Assembly (NCBI GenBank): GCA_041743125.1
Contig: JBGTNK010000195.1
Coordinates: forward strand, 62,001-126,000
DNA from: Terrimonas_B sp041743125
GTDB lineage: Bacteria > Bacteroidota > Bacteroidia > Chitinophagales > Chitinophagaceae
Length of the DNA stretch: 64,000 nt
Direction of reading: 5' to 3'
Shown: piece by piece, positions 44,272 to 52,674 of the stretch
Numbering within the stretch: position 1 is the first letter of the stretch
Layout: each line of letters starts with the position of its first letter
Notes under the pieces: generated by a model
What the model was told of the DNA's origin: nothing
Seen by the model: only the letters and a program-made list of their open reading frames with translations
The model's database searches: none
Translations under genes and position numbers: made by a program

Positions 44272-45435
44272 ATGCGAACAAGTAAAAGACTAGATGGAAT
44301 TGGTGAATATTATTTCTCCCAAAAATTAAGAGAGATTGACGAGTTGAATAAGGAAGGTAAGAACATTATCAACCTGGGTATTGGCAGCCCCGATCTGCCA
44401 CCCCATCCGGATGTAATAAAAGTATTACAGGAAGAAGCTGCGAAAACTAATGTACATGCGTACCAGGGTTACAAAGGATCGCCGGTATTAAGAAAAGCTA
44501 TTAAGGAATGGTATAGAAAATGGTATGGAGTAGAATTAAATGAAGACACAGAAATCTTACCATTGATTGGAAGCAAGGAAGGTATCATGCACATCTGCAT
44601 GACCTATCTTGATAAAGGTGATAAAGTATTAGTGCCTAACCCGGGTTATCCTACGTACATCAGTGCGGTGAAGCTGGCAGGAGGTAAGTGTGTAGAATAT
44701 AAATTGAGAGAAAAAAATAATTATGAACCGGATTTTGAAAAATTGGAAAAAGCGGATCTCAAAAAAGTAAAATTGCTCTTTGTAAATTATCCTCAGATGC
44801 CAACCGGGAAAATGGCGATAAAAAAATTGTTTGAAAAAATTGTTGCATTTGGTAATAAACACAACATCTTAATCATTCATGACAACCCGTATAGTTTTAT
44901 TCTAAATGAAAGTCCGGCCAGTTTGTTGGGAGTTGAAGGTGCGAAAGAGTGTGTAATAGAATTAAACTCTTTAAGTAAAAGTCATAATATGGCAGGCTGG
45001 CGAGTGGGCATGCTTTGCGGGGCAAAAGAGCGGATAGATGAGGTATTAAGATTTAAAAGTAATATGGATAGTGGCATGTTCCTGCCTGTACAACTGGCAG
45101 CTGCTAAAGCTCTTCAGTTGGGCCGGGAGTGGCATGATGAAGTAAATACTGTTTATAGGGAAAGAAGAGAAAAAGTATTTGAGTTATTAGACCTGCTGAA
45201 TTGTAAATATTCCACAGAACAAGTAGGCATGTTTGTTTGGGCCAGGATTTCTAAGAAATTTATCAGTGGGTATGCATTGAGCGATGATGTATTATATAAA
45301 AGCAGGGTATTTATTACGCCGGGAGGCATATTCGGCAGTGCAGGTGATCAGTATATCCGGGTGAGTTTATGCGGATCCATTGGAAAATTTGAGGAAGCAA
45401 TAAACAGAATAACAAACGTAGTGAACCAAAGATAA
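44272..45435 (+). CDS. Class I/II PLP aminotransferase (aromatic pathway)
   Basis: A 387-residue aminotransferase. Seen: INLGIGSPDLPPHPDV (~34-49), the substrate loop NPGYPTY (~123-129), NYPQMPTGK (~174) and the PLP lysine Lys236 in LSKSHNMAGWRVG, with the phosphate-anchoring Arg in the same stretch. It lies between pheA and tyrA, so it most likely adds the amino group to phenylpyruvate and 4-hydroxyphenylpyruvate, or to prephenate. Related sequences are often labelled aspartate or LL-diaminopimelate aminotransferases. It overlaps tyrA by one base (TAATG). Confidence 0.88.
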   Translation: MRTSKRLDGIGEYYFSQKLREIDELNKEGKNIINLGIGSPDLPPHPDVIKVLQEEAAKTNVHAYQGYKGSPVLRKAIKEWYRKWYGVELNEDTEILPLIGSKEGIMHICMTYLDKGDKVLVPNPGYPTYISAVKLAGGKCVEYKLREKNNYEPDFEKLEKADLKKVKLLFVNYPQMPTGKMAIKKLFEKIVAFGNKHNILIIHDNPYSFILNESPASLLGVEGAKECVIELNSLSKSHNMAGWRVGMLCGAKERIDEVLRFKSNMDSGMFLPVQLAAAKALQLGREWHDEVNTVYRERREKVFELLDLLNCKYSTEQVGMFVWARISKKFISGYALSDDVLYKSRVFITPGGIFGSAGDQYIRVSLCGSIGKFEEAINRITNVVNQR

Positions 45436-46283
45436 TGGAGAGAAAAAGAATAGCCATCATTGGTGTAGGATTGATCGGCGGCTCGCTGGCCATTCAGTTG
45501 CATGAAAAAAAACTATCCTCAAAATTAATAGGGGTGGATAGTGATGCCAATCATGCAATGAAGGCCATTGAACTTGAACTGGTAGATGAAATATTATCTC
45601 TGGAGGATGCTATAGCGCAATCCGATGTTATTGTGTTGGCCATACCTGTAGATAAACTGGTGGACATGCTACCCTCCATTATGGGTATGGTAGACCGGCA
45701 AATTGTAATAGACCTGGGTTCAACAAAACACCAGTTGATTGAATCGATAAAAGATCATCCTAAAAGGGGGAGATATGTAGCCACGCATCCAATGTGGGGA
45801 ACCGAATACAGCGGTCCGCAGGCGGCGGTGCGTGGCGCCTATGAAAACAAGGCAGTGATCATTTGTAATGCGGCCGAAAGTGATCCGGATGCATTGGACT
45901 GGGTAAAAGCCATGTACAGGAAGATTGGTATGCACTTGCTGGAAATGGAAGCAAGAGCCCATGACCTGCATGCAGCGTACGTGAGTCATATTTCTCATAT
46001 TACATCTTTTGCGCTGGCTAATACGGTATTGAAAAAAGAAAAAGAGGAGAAAGCCATTTTTGAATTAGCATCCGCCGGTTTTGAAAGTACGGTTAGGCTG
46101 GCCAAAAGTAACCCGGCCATGTGGGTGCCCATTTTTATGCAGAACAAAGTAAATGTGCTGGATGTGCTTACCGAGCATATATCACAGTTGACAAAATTTA
46201 AGGACAGTATTGAAAAAGGGGATAATAATTCGTTGCAGGGTTTGATTGAAGATGCCAATAAGATCAGGAGGATAATAAAATGA
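45435..46283 (+). CDS. tyrA: Prephenate dehydrogenase
   Basis: A 282-residue NAD-dependent enzyme making 4-hydroxyphenylpyruvate for tyrosine. The Rossmann start IIGVGLIGGSLA (~9-20) and the substrate segment ATHPMWGTEYSGPQA (~115-129) with its catalytic His are clear. No ACT domain or chorismate mutase is attached. It begins on the last base of the aminotransferase gene's stop codon, so translation is coupled. Beyond it the cluster is broken by about 1 kb of foreign-looking sequence before the DAHP synthase gene. Confidence 0.94.
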   Translation: MERKRIAIIGVGLIGGSLAIQLHEKKLSSKLIGVDSDANHAMKAIELELVDEILSLEDAIAQSDVIVLAIPVDKLVDMLPSIMGMVDRQIVIDLGSTKHQLIESIKDHPKRGRYVATHPMWGTEYSGPQAAVRGAYENKAVIICNAAESDPDALDWVKAMYRKIGMHLLEMEARAHDLHAAYVSHISHITSFALANTVLKKEKEEKAIFELASAGFESTVRLAKSNPAMWVPIFMQNKVNVLDVLTEHISQLTKFKDSIEKGDNNSLQGLIEDANKIRRIIK

Positions 46284-46287
46284 GTTG

Positions 46288-46467
46288 TTATTCATAAAAA
46301 TTCTTTTTGAATGATTTGGCTAATAGTATCAGGAAAATAGTTAAAGAGAAAATGGTAATAGATAATTTGATAAAACTTTTTTCTTCAAAATAGTATATAA
46401 TATGAATAATAGAAGCGATTACACAGATAAGGTAGATAGCAAGTTTACTGCCTTCAAAATATTTCAT
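46288..46467 (-). CDS. Possible small membrane protein, 59 residues
   Basis: ATG at 46467, stop ending at 46288, 5 nt from tyrA's stop. The product has two hydrophobic helices (KLAIYLICVIASIIHIIYYF and LSITIFSLTIFLILLA) and a basic tail (KSFKKNFYE). It has no family I know. The region is A+T-rich, so a hydrophobic open frame could arise by chance. It lies in the 324-nt gap between tyrA and the DUF559 gene, which otherwise holds only the left palindrome. Confidence 0.35.
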   Translation of the reverse strand: MKYFEGSKLAIYLICVIASIIHIIYYFEEKSFIKLSITIFSLTIFLILLAKSFKKNFYE

Positions 46468-46547
46468 AAAAAGTAAATTATAAATAATAATAATTGTAAA
46501 CAAATGTACCAGCCGAGTTGAACCTTAAAATGCAGAAAAGGACGCAT

Positions 46548-46604
46548 CCCCTCCCCGGAGGGGCGAAATTCGGGAAGTATAAATTATAAACGACCGGGGT
46601 GGGT
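46548..46604. repeat. Left flank of the DUF559 element: palindrome plus inverted repeat
   Basis: The segment CCCCTCC-CC-GGAGGGG (46548-46563) is a near-palindrome. After 32 nt, GGGGTGGGT (46596-46604) lies just before the DUF559 start codon and is the exact inverse of ACCCACCCC (47054-47062) right after the stop. An outer weak pair GTTGAACC (46517-46524) / GGCTCAAC (47087-47094) may extend it. Confidence 0.65.
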
Positions 46605-46607
46605 CTT

Positions 46608-47054
46608 ATGAAAAGAAAGATCATTCCATACAATCCAAAACTAAAAGACCTGGCAAAAAAACTTCGCCGGACCATGACCTTTTCAGAAGTAAAACTCTGG
46701 AATGAATTGAAAAATGGGCAAATGTTGGGATATGATTTTGACAGGCAAAGACCAATTGGCAATTATATTGTAGATTTTTTTTGCAAGGATCTGCAACTGG
46801 CTTTGGAAATAGATGGTATTACACATGATGATGAGAAACAGATGATGCAGGATGAATTAAGGCGGGAAGAAATCGAAATTTTGGGCGTTCGATTTTTGAG
46901 ATTCAATGCATTATTGGGAGTAAATAAGGTGGAAGCTGTGGTTAAGGAAATTGAAAGATGGATTTTGGAATATGAAGAAAAAAATGGAGTAAATGAATTT
47001 GTAAAAAGAAAGAGGTTGAAGATGGATAATCCAAAATCTCGAAAGAAGGAGTAA
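46608..47054 (+). CDS. DUF559 (Vsr-like endonuclease fold) protein
   Basis: A 148-residue protein from ATG 46608 (MKRKIIPYNPKL); a GTG nine bases upstream falls within the flanking repeat. DUF559 proteins have a restriction-endonuclease-like fold related to Vsr. Seen: KLRRTMTFSEVKLWNELK (~15-32), DFDRQRPIGNYIVDFFCKDL (~45-64, core with catalytic-type Asp), LALEIDGITHDDE (~66-78, Glu and Asp) and LGVRFLRFNALLG. Copies are frequent in Bacteroidota and often sit among GC-rich repeats. Here the gene is bracketed by inverted repeats and sits inside the aromatic cluster. The function is unknown. Confidence 0.8.
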   Translation: MKRKIIPYNPKLKDLAKKLRRTMTFSEVKLWNELKNGQMLGYDFDRQRPIGNYIVDFFCKDLQLALEIDGITHDDEKQMMQDELRREEIEILGVRFLRFNALLGVNKVEAVVKEIERWILEYEEKNGVNEFVKRKRLKMDNPKSRKKE

Positions 47055-47080
47055 CCCACCCCTGCCCCTCCCGGGAGGGG
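47054..47080. repeat. Right flank of the DUF559 element
   Basis: ACCCACCCC (47054-47062, overlapping the stop codon's last base), then TG, then the perfect 16-nt palindrome CCCCTCCCGGGAGGGG (47065-47080). Both mirror the left flank. Confidence 0.7.
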
Positions 47081-47311
47081 AGGCCAGGCTCAACCCTCAC
47101 TTTTCGAAGAAATCGATTTGTTTGGATTTTCCGAAAATCCGGAATAGATAAATAAAAATGATGTGGTATTGATGAAGTTTGGAATTATACAAGGTAGATG
47201 ATCAGGCTTACACAACGAACGATGTCCTATAAACCTAAAGACAACAACATAATAATTATAATAAAACATCTCCGTAACATCCTTTTGGGCCCGGAGACTT
47301 AAATTTGTAGT

Positions 47312-48400
47312 ATGCAAACAGTAGAACAAACAACAAATGACACCGTGCAACAGGCATGGGGTAAACGCCCATTGATCATCAGTGGTCCCTGCAGTGCTGA
47401 AACAGAAACTCAGGTGCTGGATACAGCTCAGCGCTTGGCCGCTACCGGAAAAGTGGATATGCTTCGAGCCGGTATCTGGAAACCAAGAACAAAACCCGGC
47501 TTATTTGAGGGCATTGGAGCCAAAGGATTACCCTGGCTGCAGCAGGCGAAAAAATTGACCGGTCTGCCCACTACTGTAGAAGTAGCAACAGGTAAGCAAG
47601 TGCAGGATGCCCTTACTTTTGATGTGGATGTATTATGGATCGGTGCCCGGACAACTGTGAATCCCTTCAGTGTACAGGAAGTGGCAGATGCCCTGCGGGG
47701 TGTAGATGTGCCGGTTCTCATTAAAAATCCTATCAATCCTGATCTGGAATTATGGAGTGGTGCAGTAGAAAGAGTAGCAAGGGCTGGCGTTAAACAAATT
47801 GGTTTGATCCACCGTGGGTTCTCATCATATGGTAATACTGAATTTCGTAATGCCCCCATGTGGCACCTGGCCATTGAAATGAAACGCCGTAACCCCGGTA
47901 TGCCAATCATCAATGATCCTTCACATATATGCGGACGCCGGGATATTTTGCTTGATGTTTCTCAACGGGCTATTGATCTTGACTTTGATGGTCTCATGAT
48001 CGAGAGCCATATTGATCCTGACAGTGCCTGGAGCGATGCCAAACAGCAAATTACGCCGGAGCAATTGAAAGAAATGCTGGACAACATTATCTGGAGAAAA
48101 GAAGATGTGAACTCGGAAGAATATCATGCGGCACTTGAAAAATTACGCCAGCAGATCAATCACCTCGATGATGAATTGATGCAGATACTTGGTCAGCGCA
48201 TGAAGATCGCAGATAAGATAGGGGAATACAAAAAAGATAATAATATTACCATCCTTCAAACTAATCGCTGGAATGAAATTCTGGAAAGAGCATCGGCAAA
48301 AGGAGAAAAGATTGGTTTAAGCAAGGAATTTATCACCAAATATTTTGATGCGGTGCATATGGAGAGTATCAACCACCAGAAAAAAGTGATGGATAGCTGA
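47312..48400 (+). CDS. DAHP synthase-chorismate mutase fusion
   Basis: A 362-residue bifunctional protein. Residues about 15-260 are a KDO8P-type (class I-beta) 3-deoxy-7-phosphoheptulonate synthase: LIISGPCSAETETQV, MLRAGIWKPRTKPG, INDPSHICGRRD and MIESHIDPDSAW. Residues about 270-355 are an AroQ-type chorismate mutase (LEKLRQQINHLDDELMQILG, RMKIADKIGEYKKDN). It makes the first shikimate precursor and also isomerises chorismate to prephenate for pheA and tyrA. TAAATTTG at 47300-47307 precedes the ATG by 4 nt, so it probably has its own promoter. I looked for a second attenuator here and saw none. Confidence 0.93.
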   Translation: MQTVEQTTNDTVQQAWGKRPLIISGPCSAETETQVLDTAQRLAATGKVDMLRAGIWKPRTKPGLFEGIGAKGLPWLQQAKKLTGLPTTVEVATGKQVQDALTFDVDVLWIGARTTVNPFSVQEVADALRGVDVPVLIKNPINPDLELWSGAVERVARAGVKQIGLIHRGFSSYGNTEFRNAPMWHLAIEMKRRNPGMPIINDPSHICGRRDILLDVSQRAIDLDFDGLMIESHIDPDSAWSDAKQQITPEQLKEMLDNIIWRKEDVNSEEYHAALEKLRQQINHLDDELMQILGQRMKIADKIGEYKKDNNITILQTNRWNEILERASAKGEKIGLSKEFITKYFDAVHMESINHQKKVMDS

Positions 48401-48562
48401 TGGTTGTTATCGTGCCGAAAGAGACCAGGTGTGTACGTTGTCTTAAAGACTAAATAAATAATACTTTTTTGGGTTACCAGCTTTAGTTCCCTGGTTGAAC
48501 TTTTGTTGCGTCGCACTCTTCAACGTTCTGTAATTCTATTGAGCAAAGCTGAATTATTATTA

Positions 48563-49615
48563 ATGAGCAAAAGTTCCAATTATTCATCTTTAAAAGATGG
48601 TGTCACCCGGTTTAGGTTTTCTGATTCTGCAACGGATTTTTATTTCGGCAATAGTTTCAATACGCTAAAAAAGATCACGGATCAAAAAACAACAATTCTG
48701 ATCACGGATGAAAATGTTTTCAATGCGCATACAAACCGGTTCAATGGTTGGAATACGATCGCATTAAAAGCAGGCGAGGAGTTCAAGATTCAGGCAACCG
48801 TTGATTCTGTTATAGAGCAACTGATCGGGATGCAGGCGGATCGAAAAACAACGTTGATAGGAGTAGGAGGTGGAGTAGTTACTGATATTACGGGTTATGT
48901 GGCCTCCGTATATATGAGGGGATTGCGTTTCGGTTTTGTGCCCACCTCTTTGCTGGCATTAGTGGATGCTTCTATTGGCGGAAAAAATGGAATTGATGTG
49001 GGTGTATATAAGAACATGGTAGGTATTATCCGCCAGCCATCTTTTATTTTGCACGACATGAACTTTCTTAATACATTGCCGCAAAAGGAATGGGAAAATG
49101 GGTTTGCTGAAATTATTAAACATGCCTGCATAAAAGATGCTGCTATGTTCCGGCAACTGGAAACCATGTCAATCAGCAAGTATCAAAAAAAGAAAGTAGA
49201 GGTTGCCAGCCTTGTCCAGCGAAATGCTACCATCAAAGCAGCAGTAGTAAAAAGGGATGAGTTTGAAAAAAATGAAAGAAGGTTATTGAATTTTGGTCAC
49301 ACACTTGGTCACGCCCTCGAAAACCAATATAAGCTTTTGCATGGCCAGGCTGTATCTATCGGCATTACTTATGCCTGCAATATTTCGGAGCAGCTTACCG
49401 GCTTCAAACAAAAAGAAGCCGTTATAAAATTGCTGGAGCAATACGGCTTACCAACGTATGCATCCTTTGATAAAACAAAAGCTTTTGAAGTTTTAAAAAT
49501 GGATAAGAAAAGAGAAAAAAAAGAAATGAACTATATACTTCTTGATAAAATTGGAAAGGGAATTGTAAAATCAATTCCGCTACACCAGTTAGAAAAGATC
49601 ATTTATTCACTGTAG
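48563..49615 (+). CDS. aroB: 3-dehydroquinate synthase
   Basis: A 350-residue NAD/metal-dependent enzyme of the shikimate pathway. Seen: the NAD loop IGVGGGVVTDITGYVAS (~99-115), PTSLLALVDASIGGKNG (~131), and the metal ligands in IIKHACIKD and NFGHTLGHALE (~250-262). I start it at ATG 48563 (MSKSSNY); the frame extends to a TTG at 48503, but those 20 residues overlap a small hairpin (GTTGAA 48494-48499 / TTCAAC 48519-48524) and look non-coding. aroA follows after 27 nt. Confidence 0.95.
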   Translation: MSKSSNYSSLKDGVTRFRFSDSATDFYFGNSFNTLKKITDQKTTILITDENVFNAHTNRFNGWNTIALKAGEEFKIQATVDSVIEQLIGMQADRKTTLIGVGGGVVTDITGYVASVYMRGLRFGFVPTSLLALVDASIGGKNGIDVGVYKNMVGIIRQPSFILHDMNFLNTLPQKEWENGFAEIIKHACIKDAAMFRQLETMSISKYQKKKVEVASLVQRNATIKAAVVKRDEFEKNERRLLNFGHTLGHALENQYKLLHGQAVSIGITYACNISEQLTGFKQKEAVIKLLEQYGLPTYASFDKTKAFEVLKMDKKREKKEMNYILLDKIGKGIVKSIPLHQLEKIIYSL

Positions 49616-49642
49616 GCATTTTTCTTAGTAGTAGAAACATAT

Positions 49643-50992
49643 ATGGCTGAAAACAAATCATACAAAATATATATCACTTCGTTGGGTGAGGGAAACCTGA
49701 GAGGAAATATCCGGGCATCTGCCTCCAAAAGTTCTATGCAAAGAGCTTGTGCAGCCGCCCTGTTGAGCAAAGGCACAACCACCATATTAAATCCGGGACA
49801 TAGCAATGATGATAAGGCGGCGTTGGATATTATAAAAAGATTGGGTGCCTACGTGCAGACCGGGGATGAACAGGTAATCGTCAGGAGCAGGGGAGTAGAA
49901 CCTGTGTCCAACGAAATCAATTGCGGAGAATCGGGTCTTAGCATCCGGATGTTTACTCCCTTGGTGGCGTTAAGCGAAAAAAAAATCATTATCAACGGGA
50001 CAGGTAGTTTAAATACCAGGCCTATGAATTTTTTTGATGAAATATTGCCGCGGCTGGGTGTTACAGTAAAGAGCAATAATGGGATGCTTCCCCTGCAGAT
50101 ACAAGGTCCGCTGCTACCGTCAAATATAGAAGTAGATGGTTCGTTAAGTTCTCAATTTCTCACCGGCTTATTGATGGCGTATTCGTTTGCAATCAATTCA
50201 CACGATTCACTTGCTGGTAAAAGTATTTCAATAAAAGTTAGAAACTTAAAAAGCAAACCATATATCGACCTCACACTTGATGTAATGAAGAAGTTTGGGT
50301 TGGTGGTTCCTGAAAACAGGGATTATGAAGAATTTATTTTCCAGGGTAGTTCCTTTCCAATTTTTTTATCGGATGCAGATAATAGATATACTGTTGAGGG
50401 CGACTGGAGTGGTGGGGCTTTCTTATTAGTGGCGGGAGCTATAGCAGGCCCTATATTAGTAAACGGACTTGATCTCACATCAACCCAGGCCGACCGGGCT
50501 ATAATAAATGCCTTAATGTCGGCCAATGCCGGCATTGCCATAGAAGCAAAAGGAATTAAAATGGTTAGTGCCAGAATGAGTGCATTTGAATTTGACGCTA
50601 CTGATTGTCCGGATCTGTTTCCTCCCCTGGTAGCGCTGGCGGCTTATTGCCATGGTGAAACAATCATAAAAGGGGTAAGTCGCTTAACGCATAAAGAAAG
50701 CAACCGGGCCATTACGTTGCAGGAAGAGTTTGGAAAAATGGGTGTAAAAATTTTACTGAATGATGATCATATGACCATTTACGGCGGTAATGGTGTAACG
50801 GCAGCCAAAGTGCATTCAAGGCATGATCACCGCATTGCCATGGCCTGTGCCGTAGCAGCAATAAAAACAGATGGGATTACTGAGATTGAGGAAGCAGGGG
50901 CAGTCAAAAAATCCTATCCTGATTTTTATGATGATCTTAAAAAATTAGGAGCTGGTGTATCTTTAATCAATAAGGTTAGTTTGCATGAATAG
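49643..50992 (+). CDS. aroA: EPSP synthase (3-phosphoshikimate 1-carboxyvinyltransferase)
   Basis: A 449-residue enzyme slightly longer than the usual ~427. Conserved parts: RASASKSSMQRA (~24-35, catalytic Lys), NTRPM, VDGSLSSQFLTGLLMA (~152-167), TDCPDLFPPLVALA (catalytic Asp) and HDHRIAMACAV. The loop that is GNAGTAMRP in E. coli reads GESGLSIRM here, changing the residues at E. coli positions 97 (T to L) and 101 (P to M). Its last eight bases overlap aroC, so the two are translationally coupled. Confidence 0.95.
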   Translation: MAENKSYKIYITSLGEGNLRGNIRASASKSSMQRACAAALLSKGTTTILNPGHSNDDKAALDIIKRLGAYVQTGDEQVIVRSRGVEPVSNEINCGESGLSIRMFTPLVALSEKKIIINGTGSLNTRPMNFFDEILPRLGVTVKSNNGMLPLQIQGPLLPSNIEVDGSLSSQFLTGLLMAYSFAINSHDSLAGKSISIKVRNLKSKPYIDLTLDVMKKFGLVVPENRDYEEFIFQGSSFPIFLSDADNRYTVEGDWSGGAFLLVAGAIAGPILVNGLDLTSTQADRAIINALMSANAGIAIEAKGIKMVSARMSAFEFDATDCPDLFPPLVALAAYCHGETIIKGVSRLTHKESNRAITLQEEFGKMGVKILLNDDHMTIYGGNGVTAAKVHSRHDHRIAMACAVAAIKTDGITEIEEAGAVKKSYPDFYDDLKKLGAGVSLINKVSLHE

Positions 50993-52118
50993 TTTTGGCC
51001 GCATATTCCGTGTACATATTTTTGGCGAATCGCATGGCGAGTCGGTAGGTATTGTTATTGACGGTTGCCCCGCCGGTTTATCCCTTACCGAGGATGATCT
51101 TTTGCCAGACCTGGAAAGAAGGAAGGGCGGCAAACAAAAAGGAACTACGCCCCGGCAGGAAGCAGATTATCCTTTTTTTAAAAGTGGCTTGTTCCATGGT
51201 AAAACAACCGGCGCTCCCATCACCATTATTTTTGAAAATAACAATACCAGGAGCGGCGATTATGAAAAACAACGGAGCTTTCCCCGCCCCGGCCATGCAG
51301 ACATGGTAGCTCACCAAAAATTTGGTGGTAATGAGGATTACAGGGGCGGTGGTCATTTTAGTGCCAGGTTAACCACAGGCCTGGTAGCCGCGGGGGCCAT
51401 AGCGAAAAAAATAATGAATACTGCCGTATTTACTTCCTTTCAACCGCCAGAAAATATGGGCGCCTTAATAGATGCCAAAGGAAAAACTATAAATTTATCA
51501 GAGACGGATTCTCCCTTACCAACCCAAACGGAATTGAAGAGTGAAATATCTATCCAGGCCTTAGTAACAGAAATTGGTGGTGAGCCTGACCTTGAAAAAG
51601 GATTGCAAAAGGCCATTGATGCAAAAGACTCTGTGGGAGGCATCGTAGAATGTCGGGTGAATGGCCTACCCGTTGGATTAGGAGAACCATTTTTTGATTC
51701 GGTTGAATCTCAAATCGCTCATATTGCTTTTGCTATTCCGGCTGTAAAAGGAATTGAATTCGGAAGTGGATTTGCTGCAGCCCGCATGTTTGGTTTGCAA
51801 CATAATGATGCGATTGAAAATATGGAAGGTAAAACAAGAACGAATAATGCAGGAGGAATTGTAGGTGGAATTACCAACGGGAATGAACTGGTTTTTCGGA
51901 TCGCCATTAAACCAACTGCTTCTACTCCTAAAGAGCAAAACAGCCTGAATTGGGATAGCGGCAAGATTGAAAATTTTTCTGTTAAAGGCCGACACGATCT
52001 TTGCGTTGCACTCCGGGCCCCTGTTATCCTGGAGGCTGCAACGGCTATTGCTCTAATAGATTTATTTTTATTAGAGAATCACATCAGTAGGGTTATCACT
52101 TATAATGAAAGGAATTAA
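50985..52118 (+). CDS. aroC: Chorismate synthase
   Basis: A 377-residue FMN-dependent enzyme making chorismate from EPSP. Seen: FGRIFRVHIFGESHGESVG (~3-21), RPGHADMVAHQKFGG (~101-115), EDYRGGGHFSARLTTG (~117-132) and the C-terminal GRHDLCVALRAPVILEAATA. Length and motifs are standard. It ends the shikimate/aromatic gene run (aroB-aroA-aroC); shikimate-pathway genes aroD/Q, aroE and aroK are not in the window. Confidence 0.96.
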   Translation: MNSFGRIFRVHIFGESHGESVGIVIDGCPAGLSLTEDDLLPDLERRKGGKQKGTTPRQEADYPFFKSGLFHGKTTGAPITIIFENNNTRSGDYEKQRSFPRPGHADMVAHQKFGGNEDYRGGGHFSARLTTGLVAAGAIAKKIMNTAVFTSFQPPENMGALIDAKGKTINLSETDSPLPTQTELKSEISIQALVTEIGGEPDLEKGLQKAIDAKDSVGGIVECRVNGLPVGLGEPFFDSVESQIAHIAFAIPAVKGIEFGSGFAAARMFGLQHNDAIENMEGKTRTNNAGGIVGGITNGNELVFRIAIKPTASTPKEQNSLNWDSGKIENFSVKGRHDLCVALRAPVILEAATAIALIDLFLLENHISRVITYNERN

Positions 52119-52123
52119 CGATT

Positions 52124-52423
52124 ATGCCAATAATTTATCATGTAACAACAGCAGCTGAATGGAATACTGCTAAAGAAAAAGGAAACTACGAGTCCTCTTC
52201 TTTAACCTCGGAAGGATTTATACATTGCAGTGAAGAACGCCAGGTAGCTGGTATTTTGGAAAGATATTTTGCCAATCAAAAAGGGCTGGTTAAATTGGTT
52301 ATAGACACTGACTTACTAAAAAGCAGGTATGTGCAGGAATGGTCTCCATCTATCCACGACACATTTCCCCATGTATATGGACCTATTAACAAGGAGGCTG
52401 TTATCGACGTGATCGCATTATAA
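52124..52423 (+). CDS. DUF952 family protein
   Basis: A 99-residue DUF952 protein beginning IIYHVTTAAEWNTAK and containing EGFIHCSE (~30-37), the two most typical family segments. The fold is related to ADP-ribosyltransferases and RNA 2'-phosphotransferases, but catalytic residues of those enzymes are not evident, and the family's role is unknown. It follows aroC by 5 nt and is likely read from the same message. Confidence 0.82.
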   Translation: MPIIYHVTTAAEWNTAKEKGNYESSSLTSEGFIHCSEERQVAGILERYFANQKGLVKLVIDTDLLKSRYVQEWSPSIHDTFPHVYGPINKEAVIDVIAL

Positions 52424-52674
52424 AATTTACCCGATTATATTTGTCTTTACCTGGCAGCTTTTTATTATTCCCGGTTTACTTCTTTGTCTGATGTAATACG
52501 CAGTCTGGTTCGTATACTGCTATTCAGATTGATTATAAAACAAGGTTTAATATAAAAATGAGCAGGGTAAATCGTGAATCCAAAAATGATTGCTTAATTT
52601 GTCAGCATTACCACTTTTTATGTCATAGTTGAGGCTAAATTAACACCACCACCCTTACAACCCCCGGTTCCACT

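Noticed and set aside
47081..47311. Second attenuator upstream of the DAHP synthase fusion
   Set aside because: Only a weak 5-bp hairpin (TTCCG/CGGAA near 47130) and no aromatic leader peptide are visible.
48494..48524. Hairpin GTTGAA...TTCAAC before aroB as an attenuator
   Set aside because: The stem is short, there is no T-run and no leader peptide.
52558..52632. 24-codon Cys/His-rich frame before the L,D-transpeptidase gene
   Set aside because: No regulatory element or complementarity nearby; likely chance.
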